A stretch of DNA of 54,994 bases, from NCBI GenBank assembly GCA_905397405.1, contig CAJPVJ010000040.1:1-54994 (forward strand). Direction: 5' to 3'. The position numbers and the translations under genes were made by a program. The notes under the pieces were generated by a model, which was not told the origin of the DNA, ran no database searches, and saw nothing but the letters and a program-made list of their open reading frames with translations. Each line of letters begins with the position of its first letter. The stretch's first letter is position 1. Positions 41,934-54,237 of the stretch are shown piece by piece. The stretch is from Oppiella nova (lineage: Eukaryota; Arthropoda; Arachnida; Sarcoptiformes; Oppiidae).

Positions 41934-41946
<13 letters not shown>

Positions 41947-44143
41947 CATAATTCGTTTACTTTTGAAGCATTTTAAGCCTTATATAATAGGGTTAGTGAG
42001 GGGTTTGCGAGGAGTGTTTGTCTCTTATTTGTGTGACTTTTGTCTCTCTCACTCACACTCACTATATACTCGCATTTCGTGCCATTCATTGGTTTTTATT
42101 GTTCAATAGTGTTGTCACTTGTCTTATGTCTAAGTCTGTCATTAGTCTATGCGATGCCAAAGAGTTTCCGTTTTTCGTGGCGAACACTGAGCGCTAATAA
42201 TAATAATGGCATCTCTTATGCATGGATGAGCTACTGGTGACGATAGCGATAGCACGGGTAGTATATGATAGTTTACAATACGATAACATCGCTAATACAC
42301 AGATGGATATCCGATAGAGAAAACGGAGTATAAAACTAAAGACAAACTAATAACTGATGGCTTTTCATATAAATTATAATAGAGTTGACATCAGAGCTGA
42401 TATGAAAACTCACGACTACTAGAGCCTCGACACTGATATCGATAATAATAGTGGTGAACAGTAATGTAATTCTTATTAAAGTGCTCTACCCGTACCATAC
42501 CGGTGCCATTGATCCGAACCATACGCCAACCAATGCCTAATCATATATTAGATTTTCATATTTATATAACACATACAGTGTATCCACTCCGAGGATACAA
42601 CCCGTTTTGCCCACACATTCATCCATAATATTAATGCATTATTTTCGATAATAACCAGAATTTGAGATAAACCCTAAACTAAAACACATTCAAATAGCAA
42701 GACATACAGTCCATGAGTTTAAACAATAAAGTAGACAAAAATCTTATAATTAGACAAAAATAATAATTAATATTTGAGTTTAAAAATAGGCTCAATAGGA
42801 GAGAGAGAGAGAGAGAGAGAGAGATGTCATTAAAACTATAATTTGATTAGAGTTGGCGTTCAGTGTGTTTGGCTAACATATAACATAACGCATCGATTGA
42901 TTGCATACACTATTTGTATTACAAACGCTATAATGAACTCCAAAACTAATATCAAAAGTTATAACATTATTATTATTATGACTTCTAAATACACTTTTCT
43001 ATCAGTAATTCTGGTATAAATACAGTGTATATGTATTCCGGTGTTTCGTTAATGAAATTCTGCAACAGTTCCCGAATATACTCTATTATTATATTCATAA
43101 TAATATAATAATATTTTTCTGATGTGTTTATCAGTTAATCTGTTCACAAAACTAATGAAATAATTGCATCAAATTGTCAATAATTTGATTGATATTTGTT
43201 TGAAATGCCATTAAATTATACAATATCGGTGTCTATGCGAAACAAATGATACGCTTAAAAAGCATATGTCTATAAACACATTAATTATACAATGTTTTTC
43301 AATTTAAAACAATTCCTAATTAATTTTCAGTTACAAAACACACACAAGAATTGTTTGCACCAAAAACAGCATTACATTTGACTTTTGGTAACCAAATGTT
43401 TTCTCAGCGAAAAAACCTTTAATGCAATAAATCTATTGAACAAAAAGTTTTTACAGAAATCAAATGTAAATAATATTGAAGCGAATGGAGGGTTAAGTGA
43501 ATGAAAATAAAAGACTGATATTTTCGAGAGATAATGGGCTTAAATCACACAAAACAATGGCCTATGGTTTGCGAGCTACCACTCCACTGGGCTATGGCTA
43601 TGGGCTGTGAAGAGAGAGAGACTTCACTGAAATCAATGAATGGCCAGAAATCCGGGAAATTTCATTAGCGCTGAGATTCAGGTGAAGATTAACTATTGAT
43701 GACTGAATCCAAATAAAGCGTAAAACGAAAAAGTTGTCGCTTTAAGGGATTCTAGTCATTAAGAATTGAATAGAGAATTCTGGACTCAAACAAAAAGCCA
43801 ACCAAACATTGGGAGAGAGACTGAAGTGAGAGAGCAATACCTTAGAGTGCTCTCTGCTCTCTCTCTCTCTCTCTCTCTCTCCAGTATAGCACCGAGTCTT
43901 TGGTCATTAGCGAAGGAAAATAATTAGCAAGGACTGCAAATAGTAGTGGCAGTGGATGTACAGTAAATGCTGAGTACAGCACTGGTAGTAGCAGTAGCTG
44001 TGGTGGTGGTGGTAGTGCTCTCACAGAAGTGTCATTAAGCTTTGCTCAGCTCAGCGTCCAATCCATGTCAGGCATTGCCATTGCATCCCATTTCCACTAC
44101 AATACTGTTGTGTCCTCTAACTCTGGTAAGTGATTACAAACTC

Positions 44144-44182
<39 letters not shown>

Positions 44183-44715
44183 AGTTAAAGTAAACTCAAA
44201 ACTAAAGTAACTTTTGTGCAGCTCTTGTGTTGTGCTATTAATGTTTCACAAACACAAAACATACTACTAGTGAGAAAGACTGGCAAACACTGCGAGAGAG
44301 AGAGAGAGAGAAGCAGAAACCAAACAAACACTTTGGAAAGTAAGACAATAAGAGAGAGAATATAAGAGTTGACACAAAACTACAGTAAAGCTGAAACAGT
44401 TGGAGACCCCATAGACTCATCACAAATATATCGCACAATGGGTTATAAGTCTGTTGTGTTTGGACTCAAAAATCTTTTTTAATGGTATTTGAAAAGAAAC
44501 GAAAAACACACACAAAACCGTTGGCGCATAAAAGCGATGGCAATATTAGTGGCATTCATGGCTCAGTTTAAGACAGTTGGCCGCAGTCGGGGACCGAAAC
44601 CGTAATATTTTCCATCATATATGCTGTACTATAAGCCAAAAAGGAAAGCATAACACTTGCAAAATGATGATGAGTTTAGGGGCATTGGATGCTATGCTGT
44701 GGTGTGTGTGTGAGT

Positions 44716-44754
<39 letters not shown>

Positions 44755-45582
44755 ACCAAACCTATGGTCTGTGCAAATGATACACTCATTGGTAATGATA
44801 TCAGTGCTAAACAATAAAGCCCTTCATAGCCATCGCCATCAATGGGGGGCCCAAACGAGTCAACCAGTTATGCAATCGTCGGATCGGATCATAAAAAGCG
44901 GAGACAAAAGCCCTAAAGAATTGCTTACTGTTTATCGCATCGCAACTAAAACTATAGTTTTCTCTCTCTTAATGTAATGATTGTATGGAAAGGCTATGAG
45001 AACATCAGAAATCAATAAAACAGATAAATGAGAGACAAAAAGATAATGTATTTGAGAAGTAATGGATTAATCAAATGATTGCACGACTCTGTGCTCTCGC
45101 AGAATCCGATTCCGTATTGAATTCCGATAATTATTCAGTCATTAGTGTGGACTCCGAAAGACTCGCACAGAAAATCCTTTTTAATTAAAAATATTTTTCC
45201 AAACATTACATTATAAAAAACAATGAAAATTATTTCTCAACACAAATATTGCCGGAATTTATCGCGAATTATAAGTTTTAAATAACAGTATTATATCGAT
45301 GGCTGAGAGGACTTAGTTTTCGAGGAGATGTGCGTAAAAAAATCAATTAAAACACAAGTGGAGGATAGGCTATGATTCATGGCATTCATACAGCCATAGC
45401 ATACCATAAGCATAACAGTGGGCTCTATTCGCGACACTAATGCTTGCATTAAAAATTTTATGCATAATTATTGTTATTTTTTGGAAAAATTTCATTATAC
45501 CGATCGCTAATCCATATTCACTACACTAACAAAAGTATGTAATTAAGGCTCTATTCTGTTAAGTCTTTAGATTATAATAATC

Positions 45583-45586
<4 letters not shown>
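41934..45586. other. AT-rich stretch, mostly non-coding
   Basis: GA at 41918-41946, 42799-42824, 44294-44311, 44720-44752; CT at 43857-43880 and 44147-44180. Contains the weak exon candidate 44027-44125. Otherwise nothing recognised. Confidence 0.5.
44027..44125 (+). CDS. possible 99-nt internal exon, unknown gene (weak)
   Basis: Bounded by an acceptor-like GCTCTCACAG and a strong donor TCTG|GTAAGTG. It is open in one frame from about 43918 through the donor. As an exon it would start and end in the same phase and encode about 33 residues containing VSLSFAQLSVQSMSGIAIAS. No family recognised, and the upstream part of the frame includes the recurrent non-coding word GCACTGGTAG. It lies opposite in strand to exd. 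It may be a chance splice-site pair. Confidence 0.2.
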
Positions 45587-45613
<27 letters not shown>

Positions 45614-46111
45614 CACTGGAGAGACTAAATAAATGAGAAAAGTGCAGAGTTTGGACTCAAACATAAACATGAAATGAATGAAAACGAAATGCAGTTCCAG
45701 ATTAAGGGCTGGCAATGGATGGGGCATTGAATTGATGAGAGACAGACATTATTATTGCTAGTCGTCCATAAAAGCAAGATTATGTGAGAAACCCCTTTCC
45801 CTCAATGCCTTATTTTCATCTCATATTATATAACTGTTAGATAGCGTAGAGTGGAGTGCAAGTGGAAAGCCATGAAACAGCACCGGAGAGAGTATATGGT
45901 TGGTGTGTATAGCGCTCTGGAATTCAGAGTCCATTGCAATTAAGAGAGCGAGAGGAAAGGGATGCAGAGGGAGACAAACTGCATCCCTATTGATCGCTAT
46001 GGCAACAGACGTACTAAGTCTTAACCAATATTACCAACTTATATATCTATCTCTCGTACCAAAAGTGCATCTCTCAAAACTAAATGCCTGTAAATTAGGT
46101 TTGCAATGCAT

Positions 46112-46150
<39 letters not shown>

Positions 46151-46248
46151 CAGCCCTTAATCTGGAACTGCATTTCGTTTTCATTCATTTCATGTTTATG
46201 TTTGAGTCCAAACTCTGCACTTTTCTCATTTATTTAGTCTCTCCAGTG

Positions 46249-46275
<27 letters not shown>
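45587..46275. repeat. exact inverted repeat, arms 127 bp
   Basis: 45587-45713 and 46149-46275 are exact reverse complements; both flanking positions mismatch, so the length is exactly 127. The outer ends are the GA and CT tracts. The loop has another CT tract (46113-46147) and a short hairpin around GGGATGCAG/CTGCATCCC (about 45959-45988). Confidence 0.93.
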
Positions 46276-46281
<6 letters not shown>

Positions 46282-47593
46282 CACTGTCCACACAATACAC
46301 TGTTTTATAGTTGTTATCCATTATTACATTCTCGTCATTCACCTTAATGTACGACAATTTGCACATAAATATTGTGCATAACTTTTGCCGTCGTCTCTGT
46401 CCTCGCATTCAGTCTCTCAGACAAACAAAACACATGAGAAACAGAGAGTGAGTGCAAAAAAAGCACTCATTTTCGCCGGCAATGAGATAGCAGTCAATTG
46501 TCATCGCGTTTTTGTGCCCATTATTTATTGGATTAGTTTTTGTTGTCAAAATCATTTCTATTTTATTTGATTGCCATGTTTTCGTCCAAATTAGCGCATC
46601 GTTTCGTTTTTATTAATGTTTTAATCATTTGTTTTCATACTTTTCGTATTACTTATACCATCATTACTAACAATGAGTTCAGTCACTGTATATTAAATTG
46701 TCAAACATTTTAAAACTAAATAAATTTGAGTTATTTTATCGACGAAATTAAGTAAACTTTAAAAATTCATAACTTTTTTCCATACACTCACTCGTGTGTA
46801 GCAAACAAATAAGAGTTTTGCATAAATATATCGAAACCAATCGATACCAAGAGATATAACCATCAGATTGTGGGCAACAATAAACTGATTGCTTACCTAA
46901 AAATGAGATAAAAATACAAAAATTAAGTCAATGTAATTCATAACATGTAAAAATCGTAATTCACTTAAACAATAAGTGTCACAAAAAATTCATTTAGAAA
47001 TATAAATATTGATATACATGTGTGTTTGGAGTGTTAAATGTCGTATAAGAGAGCAAACATCGAGAGGAATGGCATCTAATATACCAAGAATTGTGTGTAA
47101 AACTCGAGTGCCTTAAGGACAACCATTTCCGCATTACTCGCACCCGAGTCACAGCCAAATGTAACCAATTTTGCACATCCTTTACATCCCGTGCCATAAA
47201 TACTTTCATCGCCAGCACTCATAAGCACTCACGGGATGTGAATTCAGTAATTATATTACATACATCTCATCGTCAATGATAGTAAAGTGTTTGAATAGTT
47301 TGACTCAAATATGTATATAAATAAAGTTCAGGGAAACAGAAATATTATATTAATAATAAGACTGTTAGACAACTGTGTGTTTGTGGTGCGGACACGGAGT
47401 TTGGAAAAATGTATTCAAAACCCAAACCAAAACAATACATATTTTTGTTTGCCATCAAAATATATGGAAATTAGTTTTTCCACAAAATGAATATCAAAGG
47501 CATAGAAATGTATATCAAAGTCAACACAAAACTAATGCCTTAGTAGTGGAAGCGCTGGAATACGACAGATATTCAGTAATATATAAATATATA
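46276..47593. other. AT-rich non-coding stretch
   Basis: No microsatellite over 20 bp and no convincing exon. Short open frames on both strands at 46994-47279 overlap each other and match nothing I recognise. Confidence 0.55.
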
Positions 47594-48752
47594 AAAATAT
47601 ATATATTTATGCATTGAATTGAATGTGCATTTTATTCAACATTTATATCACACATACAGTTATGGCTTATATATTGAATGTACGGTTGAATAACATTAGC
47701 GTAAAGAGTAGTGAAGAGAGAGTAAGAGAGAGCATAGGAGAGAGAATAGAGTGAAATCTATGGCTCTATTATGCCATAAGAACATAACATTTAGGTTTCA
47801 ATTCTATGTGTAAATGTATGGCTAAGGGTTTGCATGTATGGGCGCACCACTCGTATGCAAATATGTTATGTAAATACAATTTTCCACAATAAAGGGTAGA
47901 GAGAAAAGGGAAAGGCTTTTCAGTTTAACGTCTAACTGAACGCCACGAGAATAGCCAGACTACAAACCAACCACTACGACCAGTGCTGGTCATGTAGTTT
48001 GTGGCCAATTTCTCATCCGACACTCAATGGCACAGAATTTCACTACAATTTGTGACTTAATTTCGTCAGTCAATTGCAATCAACACTAACAGTAATATTT
48101 GGCTCTTCGCGAGAATTCTTGAGCACAAAAATGCTAATCAAATGGTAAGTATGGGCTGAAAAATGTGATAAAACACTGGAAATGACTGATTGAATGCAAA
48201 CATCAATTCCATGACAACAACACAACGACTCCTATTCAAAATATATATATTTATGCATTGAATTGAATGTGCATTTTATTCAACATTTATATCACACATA
48301 CAGTTATGGCTTATATATTGAATGTACGGTTGAATAACATTAGCGTAAAGAGTAGTGAAGAGAGAGAGCATAGGAGAGAGAATAGAGTGAAATCTATGGC
48401 TCTATTATGCCATAAGAACATAACATTTAGGTTTAAATTCTATGTGTAAATGTATGGCTAAGGGTTTGCATGTATGGGCGCACCACTCGTATGCAAATAT
48501 GTTATGTAAATACAGTTTTCCACAATAAAGGGTAGAGAGAAAAGGGAAAGGCTTTTCAGTTTAACGTCTAACTGAACGCCACGAAAATAGCCAGACGTGT
48601 GCCCCAAACCAACCACTACTACCAGTGCTGGTCATGTAGTTTGTGGCCATTTCTCATCCGGCATTCAATGGCACAGAATTTCACTACAATTTGTGACTTA
48701 ATTTCGTCAGTCAATTGCAATCAACACTAATAGTAATATTTGGCTCATTCGC
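47594..48752 (+). repeat. diverged direct duplication (about 517 bp, period about 644)
   Basis: Copies 47594-48110 and 48238-48752, about 2% or more divergent (for example AGAGTAAGAGAGAG versus AGAGAGAG, and CTACAAACC versus GTGTGCCCCAAACC near the end). The spacer 48111-48239 reappears right after copy 2 as an unreversed complement. Confidence 0.93.
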
Positions 48753-48881
48753 CTCTTAAGAACTCGTGTTTTTACGATTAGTTTACCATTCATACCCGAC
48801 TTTTTACACTATTTTGTGACCTTTACTGACTAACTTACGTTTGTAGTTAAGGTACTGTTGTTGTGTTGCTGAGGATAAGTT
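48753..48881. repeat. unreversed complement of 48111-48239 (129 bp)
   Basis: Base-by-base Watson-Crick complement in the same 5'-3' order at a constant offset of 642. For example GAGAATTCTTGAGCAC (48111) against CTCTTAAGAACTCGTG (48753), continuing to ATTCAA against TAAGTT. No mismatch over 129 positions; mismatches on both sides. It directly follows duplication copy 2. Confidence 0.95.
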
Positions 48882-49952
48882 GCCATTTGTTTATAATTAT
48901 ATGTAAATAAAAGGGATAATCATTTATTTTTCGCCAACGACTCCAATGCCTAACACACTATCAGATGAGAGACAAAAATATGCATTCATTGCTCACTTTT
49001 TTTTGTGTATATTTTTTGTGTAGGGAAAATTATCTCAAAGCTAATTTTATAAGCGTGTTTTTCTGGTGAAATATCTGCTATAATACCGAATTATACTCTC
49101 TACTTATGTACATTACTGTCGAATCTCGTGTCCTCTATATGTGTAATGAATTCATAAATCGATTTATTGCTCAATAATTTCCTTTGAATATAAGAAAATA
49201 AAATTCATTATAAAGAGATTATGACTTTTTTCACTCACTCTCACCCTCTCATCCCTGCCTTTCCTCCCCAGACATCGATGACTACATAAAAAAGATTATC
49301 TGTTTATCTCTTAATAATACACTAAATATTGCCGTAGTTTTGGCAACACATCGTCAGATGAGAGGGGAAAGGGAGACACAAAAAAAACTCGTCTAATTTA
49401 ATGAACAAAGAGATTGAGGCAAACCTTAAAATACTGTATATATTGCCCAAAAAAATTATCACTACTTATCGGTAGAAATATTTAATTTCATTATACCTTA
49501 TATTCAATTTACCAAAACATTTGGGCAAAAAATTCTGAATACTATTTGCTTTCTATTCACTAACTAATAAAAAAGTGACAAAATATGTGTTAATTCATCT
49601 CAATTCGTCTCCCATTTCTCGCAACTATTTCTCGTCATCATTTTTTTCACTCTTTTTTGACTAAACTAAACTTATATACTAAGCAATATAATTGTGGAAA
49701 AGGCTGTGTTGTTTGTTTTTGCAATACGTTTCTCCTTATCGAAAGGTTTACAGACCGCTCTCTATTTTACGAGTCAAGACTTGTTGTGTTTGTGATGAAT
49801 ATGAATGGAGTTATTTTGTCATCTCTTTTTAAAACAGATATTATCTGTAACTGAGTCTCAATTTTTTATTTTCATTTATATATATCTTTCGCTTTCCTTT
49901 TTTCCTAACCATTCATTTGATTGTCAAACAGTCAGTGTCTGTGATATCATAC
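48882..49952. other. AT-rich non-coding stretch
   Basis: No GA tract over 20 bp, no recognised exon or repeat copy. The 65-codon plus frame at 49657-49854 matches no family I know. Confidence 0.55.
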
Positions 49953-50450
49953 CTAACACGAGGGGAACAGTTGTTGATGAGTGAGAGAGAGGGTGAGAGA
50001 GTATGAGAGAGAGGGTGAGAGAGACAGTGACAGACAGTGAAGAATAAGAGATCAGTCGAGAGACACAAACGCAACAAATTCATTGACAGCGCTGTCAGTC
50101 AAGACGTCGGGACTCGCGTCGGATACCAGTGCCGACTGACACACCCATCGAGAGAAGCGAAAGTGCGATATAACAGCCGGTAATTAATCAATGAAACGAT
50201 ACAATTAGTTAAGAGATGGAGGAGTGAGAGACGACAGGAGTGTATGGGTTTATTTGACGACTCAATTTTGTCACCATTTGCTCCGACAGTTTCACTGCCA
50301 GTCGGCGGCAGTTTGAATGACAGCCCAGTGTTTAAAAGTGTCAGACAATAGGCAATCGACGGCTTATTTTCGCGGGTCTCGTCGCTATTAGTCGGCTATT
50401 GTTTTAATGCAAAAGTCGTAATAAAAACCATTACAATAAACACTCAAATC
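49953..50450 (-). promoter_or_regulatory. CpG-rich patch; possible promoter or non-coding first exon
   Basis: From about 50090 to 50450 CpG dinucleotides are dense (more than ten in 50095-50190), unlike the rest of the window. On the minus strand a good donor TTAG|GTATGA ends at 49953, downstream of a GA/CT-rich stretch typical of a 5' untranslated region. Initiator-like TCAGTC occurs on both strands (about 50094 +, about 50135 -). This would fit an upstream non-coding exon of a minus-strand gene such as exd, but no link is shown by the sequence. Confidence 0.3.
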
Positions 50451-50919
50451 GTTAGCAGTGATGGGGTATTAAAACGACAATAGGTTTTGGCCGTCATTTA
50501 AATAGTACTCACACTTCGCTAACACTACGGTTTACGACACCATTTATATCGCACTTATTTTTTCGGCTCTTTATTACGATTTCTATCTTAATATTACTGT
50601 AATTATTATCATTGCTATTGTCTATAATTAGCAATCAATTGTGCGCTTTCGGGTGACTTTCTTATTACAAAACAGTCACACAATAGATAAGGAAATTAGA
50701 AATCAATTGGAAAATAATTTTTTCGAAGAAAATGGAAAAAATTAATTTCCACCCAAAGTGTGAATAAAATGAATTTTAAGTGCAATTATAGCGCAGAAAA
50801 TAGTAGTGTTGAGAATATATTCATAACTTAAAATTGCAGACATAATGACATTTCACATATTGGTGTCGCACACTATAAGGAAAGGGATGATTATATGTGC
50901 TCTCATGCATAGGGAAAAC

Positions 50920-50963
<44 letters not shown>

Positions 50964-51519
50964 GTGTTAAATAACTGCTTATATTATATGAAAAAATTGC
51001 TAACAATTTACTCATATTTGTTACGAAGCAATGAATAAAGTGAAGAAAATGCATACATAGTTAGCAGTGATGGGGTATTAAAACGACAATAGGTTTTGGC
51101 CGTCATTTAAATAGTACTCACACTTCGCTAACACTACGGTTTACGACACCATTTATATCGCACTTATTTTTTCGGCTCTTTATTACAATTTCTATCTTAA
51201 TATTACTGTAATTATTATCATTGCTATTGTCTATAATTAGCAATCAATTGTGCGCTTTCGGGTGACTTTCTTATTACAAAAGTCACACAATAGATAAGGA
51301 AATTAGAAATCAATTGGAAAATAATTTTTTTGAAGAAAATGGAAAAAATTAATTTCCACTCAAAGTGTGAATAAAATGAATTTTAAGTACAATTATAGCG
51401 CAGAAAATAGTTGTGTCGAGAATATATTCATAACTTAAAATTGCAGACATAATGACATTTCACATATTGGTGTCGCACACTATAAGGAAAGGGATGATTA
51501 TATGTGCTCTCATGCATAG
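50451..51519 (+). repeat. diverged direct duplication (about 461 bp, period 609)
   Basis: Copies 50451-50912 and 51060-51519, both from GTTAGCAGTG to CATGCATAG, with about eight differences. Copy 1 is followed by a GA tract (50922-50959) and 100 bp of unique DNA; copy 2 is followed by the unreversed complement of that same stretch. Confidence 0.94.
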
Positions 51520-51550
<31 letters not shown>

Positions 51551-51647
51551 ACACAATTTATTGACGAATATAATATACTTTTTTAACGATTGTTAAATGA
51601 GTATAAACAATGCTTCGTTACTTATTTCACTTCTTTTACGTATGTAT
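51520..51647. repeat. unreversed complement of 50932-51059 (128 bp)
   Basis: Constant offset 588. GA (50932-50959) becomes CT (51520-51547), and CTGTGTGTTAAATAACTG (50960) is faced by GACACACAATTTATTGAC (51548) in the same order, through GCATACATA (51051) against CGTATGTAT (51639). 100 of the 128 positions are non-repetitive and all match. The complement ends exactly where copy 2 of the duplication begins in the source. Confidence 0.96.
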
Positions 51648-52594
51648 TATACATTTTTATGCCTTAATTCCTTTTCATACCATAAGAAATGTGTACAAAA
51701 AACTTATTATGGCTTTGCTATACATTTTAAGACTCTTTTGTGTTTTTACGCTAATATTCGCCTATGAATTGAGTCTCACTTTCTTTTCTCTTTCTATTTC
51801 TTTCTCTCCCACTCTCTCACTCACTCTCCATCCCTTTCCCCCACTAATGGCTTATTGATCACTTGTATGCAACTGTTTATGAGATGCAAAATACAATATA
51901 TTAATATACAGTGGAGGGGTATATAAGCGAGAAAAAAGTGTACAAAAACATCGATAAAAACGCTATAATAATAATGTGTTGATTAAATTTTTTATAACTG
52001 ATTGCTAACACATAAAAAAGCATATACTGAACGACATATTGAATGGATTGGGAGCGAGAAAGGGGAGTAAATTGCATATAAAATGCTTAATATTTGCAAA
52101 TGAGTTACAAATTTTTCTCCAAGCCTTCAATACACATATAAATCTATTTTTAAAAACTTCTATTCTTTTTGCTATTGACTTGTAATACGAAAATAATTGT
52201 CTCAACAAAAATCAAAACGTAAACTCTTTAACGAGTCGTTTAAATTTTATCGTTCATTACAAACACAGCGAAACTAAATGAGTAAATAAAAGGAGTAAAT
52301 AAGAAAAATTAAGGCAAAAATTAACGTCTATTTATAAATATTAAAACTCAATTCCGGTGCAACAACTCGTGAGTTTCGTGAATGACTTTCATTATATTCA
52401 GTGGAGAGATACGTCTGTGTAATAAATATCCGGAGAAAGAGATGTTGAAAACGAGTGGCAAATATATCTCCGGCAATATCTTCTCGCAAAATCTGTGACC
52501 AAATGTCTGTTCATTTTAATTTCACACTTATTTTAAAAAGTACTGAAAAATCGCAGTCAATGAGAGAGTGAGTGAAGACAGAGACCAGGAGAGC

Positions 52595-52628
<34 letters not shown>

Positions 52629-53586
52629 GGGAGAGAGAACTTGCAAATCAATCAATCAGTGCACTGGTGATCAATGGAGGGCTCAGTAATAAATAAATGA
52701 ACCACAAAAGTGAAGTCCATCACCGAAATTGAGGAAAAGGATCGCACAGATAGATAGACAACACATCGTGAATGAGTGAGAGATAGCAAGAGAGAGAGAG
52801 AGAGGGGGGGGGCAAGAGTGATAACAAGACATACCATTCCCCTGAACAACACACTCACTATTCATAGGAAAAGAGTGCATAGGAATGGAGGCAAAAAACA
52901 AGACACCAATGGATGGTGTGTTTTGGCCGCACGTCTGCACAACACACGAGCGCTTGGATTGCATTTTCGGCTATTAATCAAATGCGAAGAGACGGACAGA
53001 CAGCAGATCTTTGTTGGATAGAGTGGGAGATGGCATGCGATGGGCTATTGGAGTGCTGTTTAAGACAAACACAAGTTTGGGCCCAAAAATGCCAGAGAAT
53101 ATAGCAGTGAGAGAGCCATAAGAACCGGTCGATTGTAGACCTCTTCTAATCATTTGATAGTAAAAACAAGACATTCGTTGCCAAACATTCTTCTCCTTTA
53201 GAGAGACACCAAATTCTCTCTCTCTCTCTCTCTCTCTCCCCCCTCATGTAATAAATGATGGCAAAAAATATCCAAAAAATTCAATTTGTGTTTACATTAC
53301 ATAATAGTATAAGACATTAAATAGGAAAACATTAATAATAGGATTGTTTAAAAACACACAACGAATACAATGATATGAATAGTAAAAAGCAAAGTAAGAG
53401 ACAATGAATTAATTCAATTGAATTCTGTGCTTCAAAACTATGACCAATAGGTTTAATAAATGGTTTTCAATAAGTCTTTAGCAGCGAAACGGATTGTGAA
53501 TGAGAGACACATCTGGAGAATAGTGTCGTAAAACTATTATATACAGCGTGTGTAACATTAACCTAAAGCCCACACATCCCTTTCCC

Positions 53587-53632
<46 letters not shown>

Positions 53633-54237
53633 TCTCGCAAACATCAGCCCCAAAGATGGACGAGTATTGTGTCAATGGATGACAGCGAGTATCTCCTCAA
53701 GAGGTTTGCTTGTGATAAATTGTGTACAGCTATTGATATAGTAATGTGTTATCATTTTTTCGATACAACAACACAACCATAATATATATGAGAATATTTT
53801 GCGCCTAAAACTGTCAAAACTGTATTAACTTAATATAAATACCGAATCGTTTAAGCGTTTTATATGTCATACGAGAAACAGACAGACAGACAGCCAGTGC
53901 TGGAGAGGGAGAGAGAGAGAGAGAGAGAGAGAGACGAGAAAATTTAATCTACAAAATAACGATAACATCTGTATTATCAATCATTTTCGCGTTCCGTATA
54001 TCTAATTGTTTTTTGATTATTTTATTTCATAAAAATAATGTTTAAGTTTTCACATAATTTTTAAAAGTGCTTCTCATATATAGCTCATCCACTTTCACTC
54101 TCACGAGTGGAACGGTATGCGCGCCAGAGGTCGCTGTACTGAAGAAGTCGATGATCGAGAGGAAGAGGAGAAAAGTAAGACTTTTTCGTATCGATAAGAG
54201 ACAGACAGAGAGAAAGTTGAAGAAAGTAGTTATAAGT

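Noticed and set aside
54090-54180. Exon-like patch with splice-like edges on both strands
   Set aside because: The two strands suggest different exons in the same bases, peptides are short and unrecognised, and a GA tract is adjacent.
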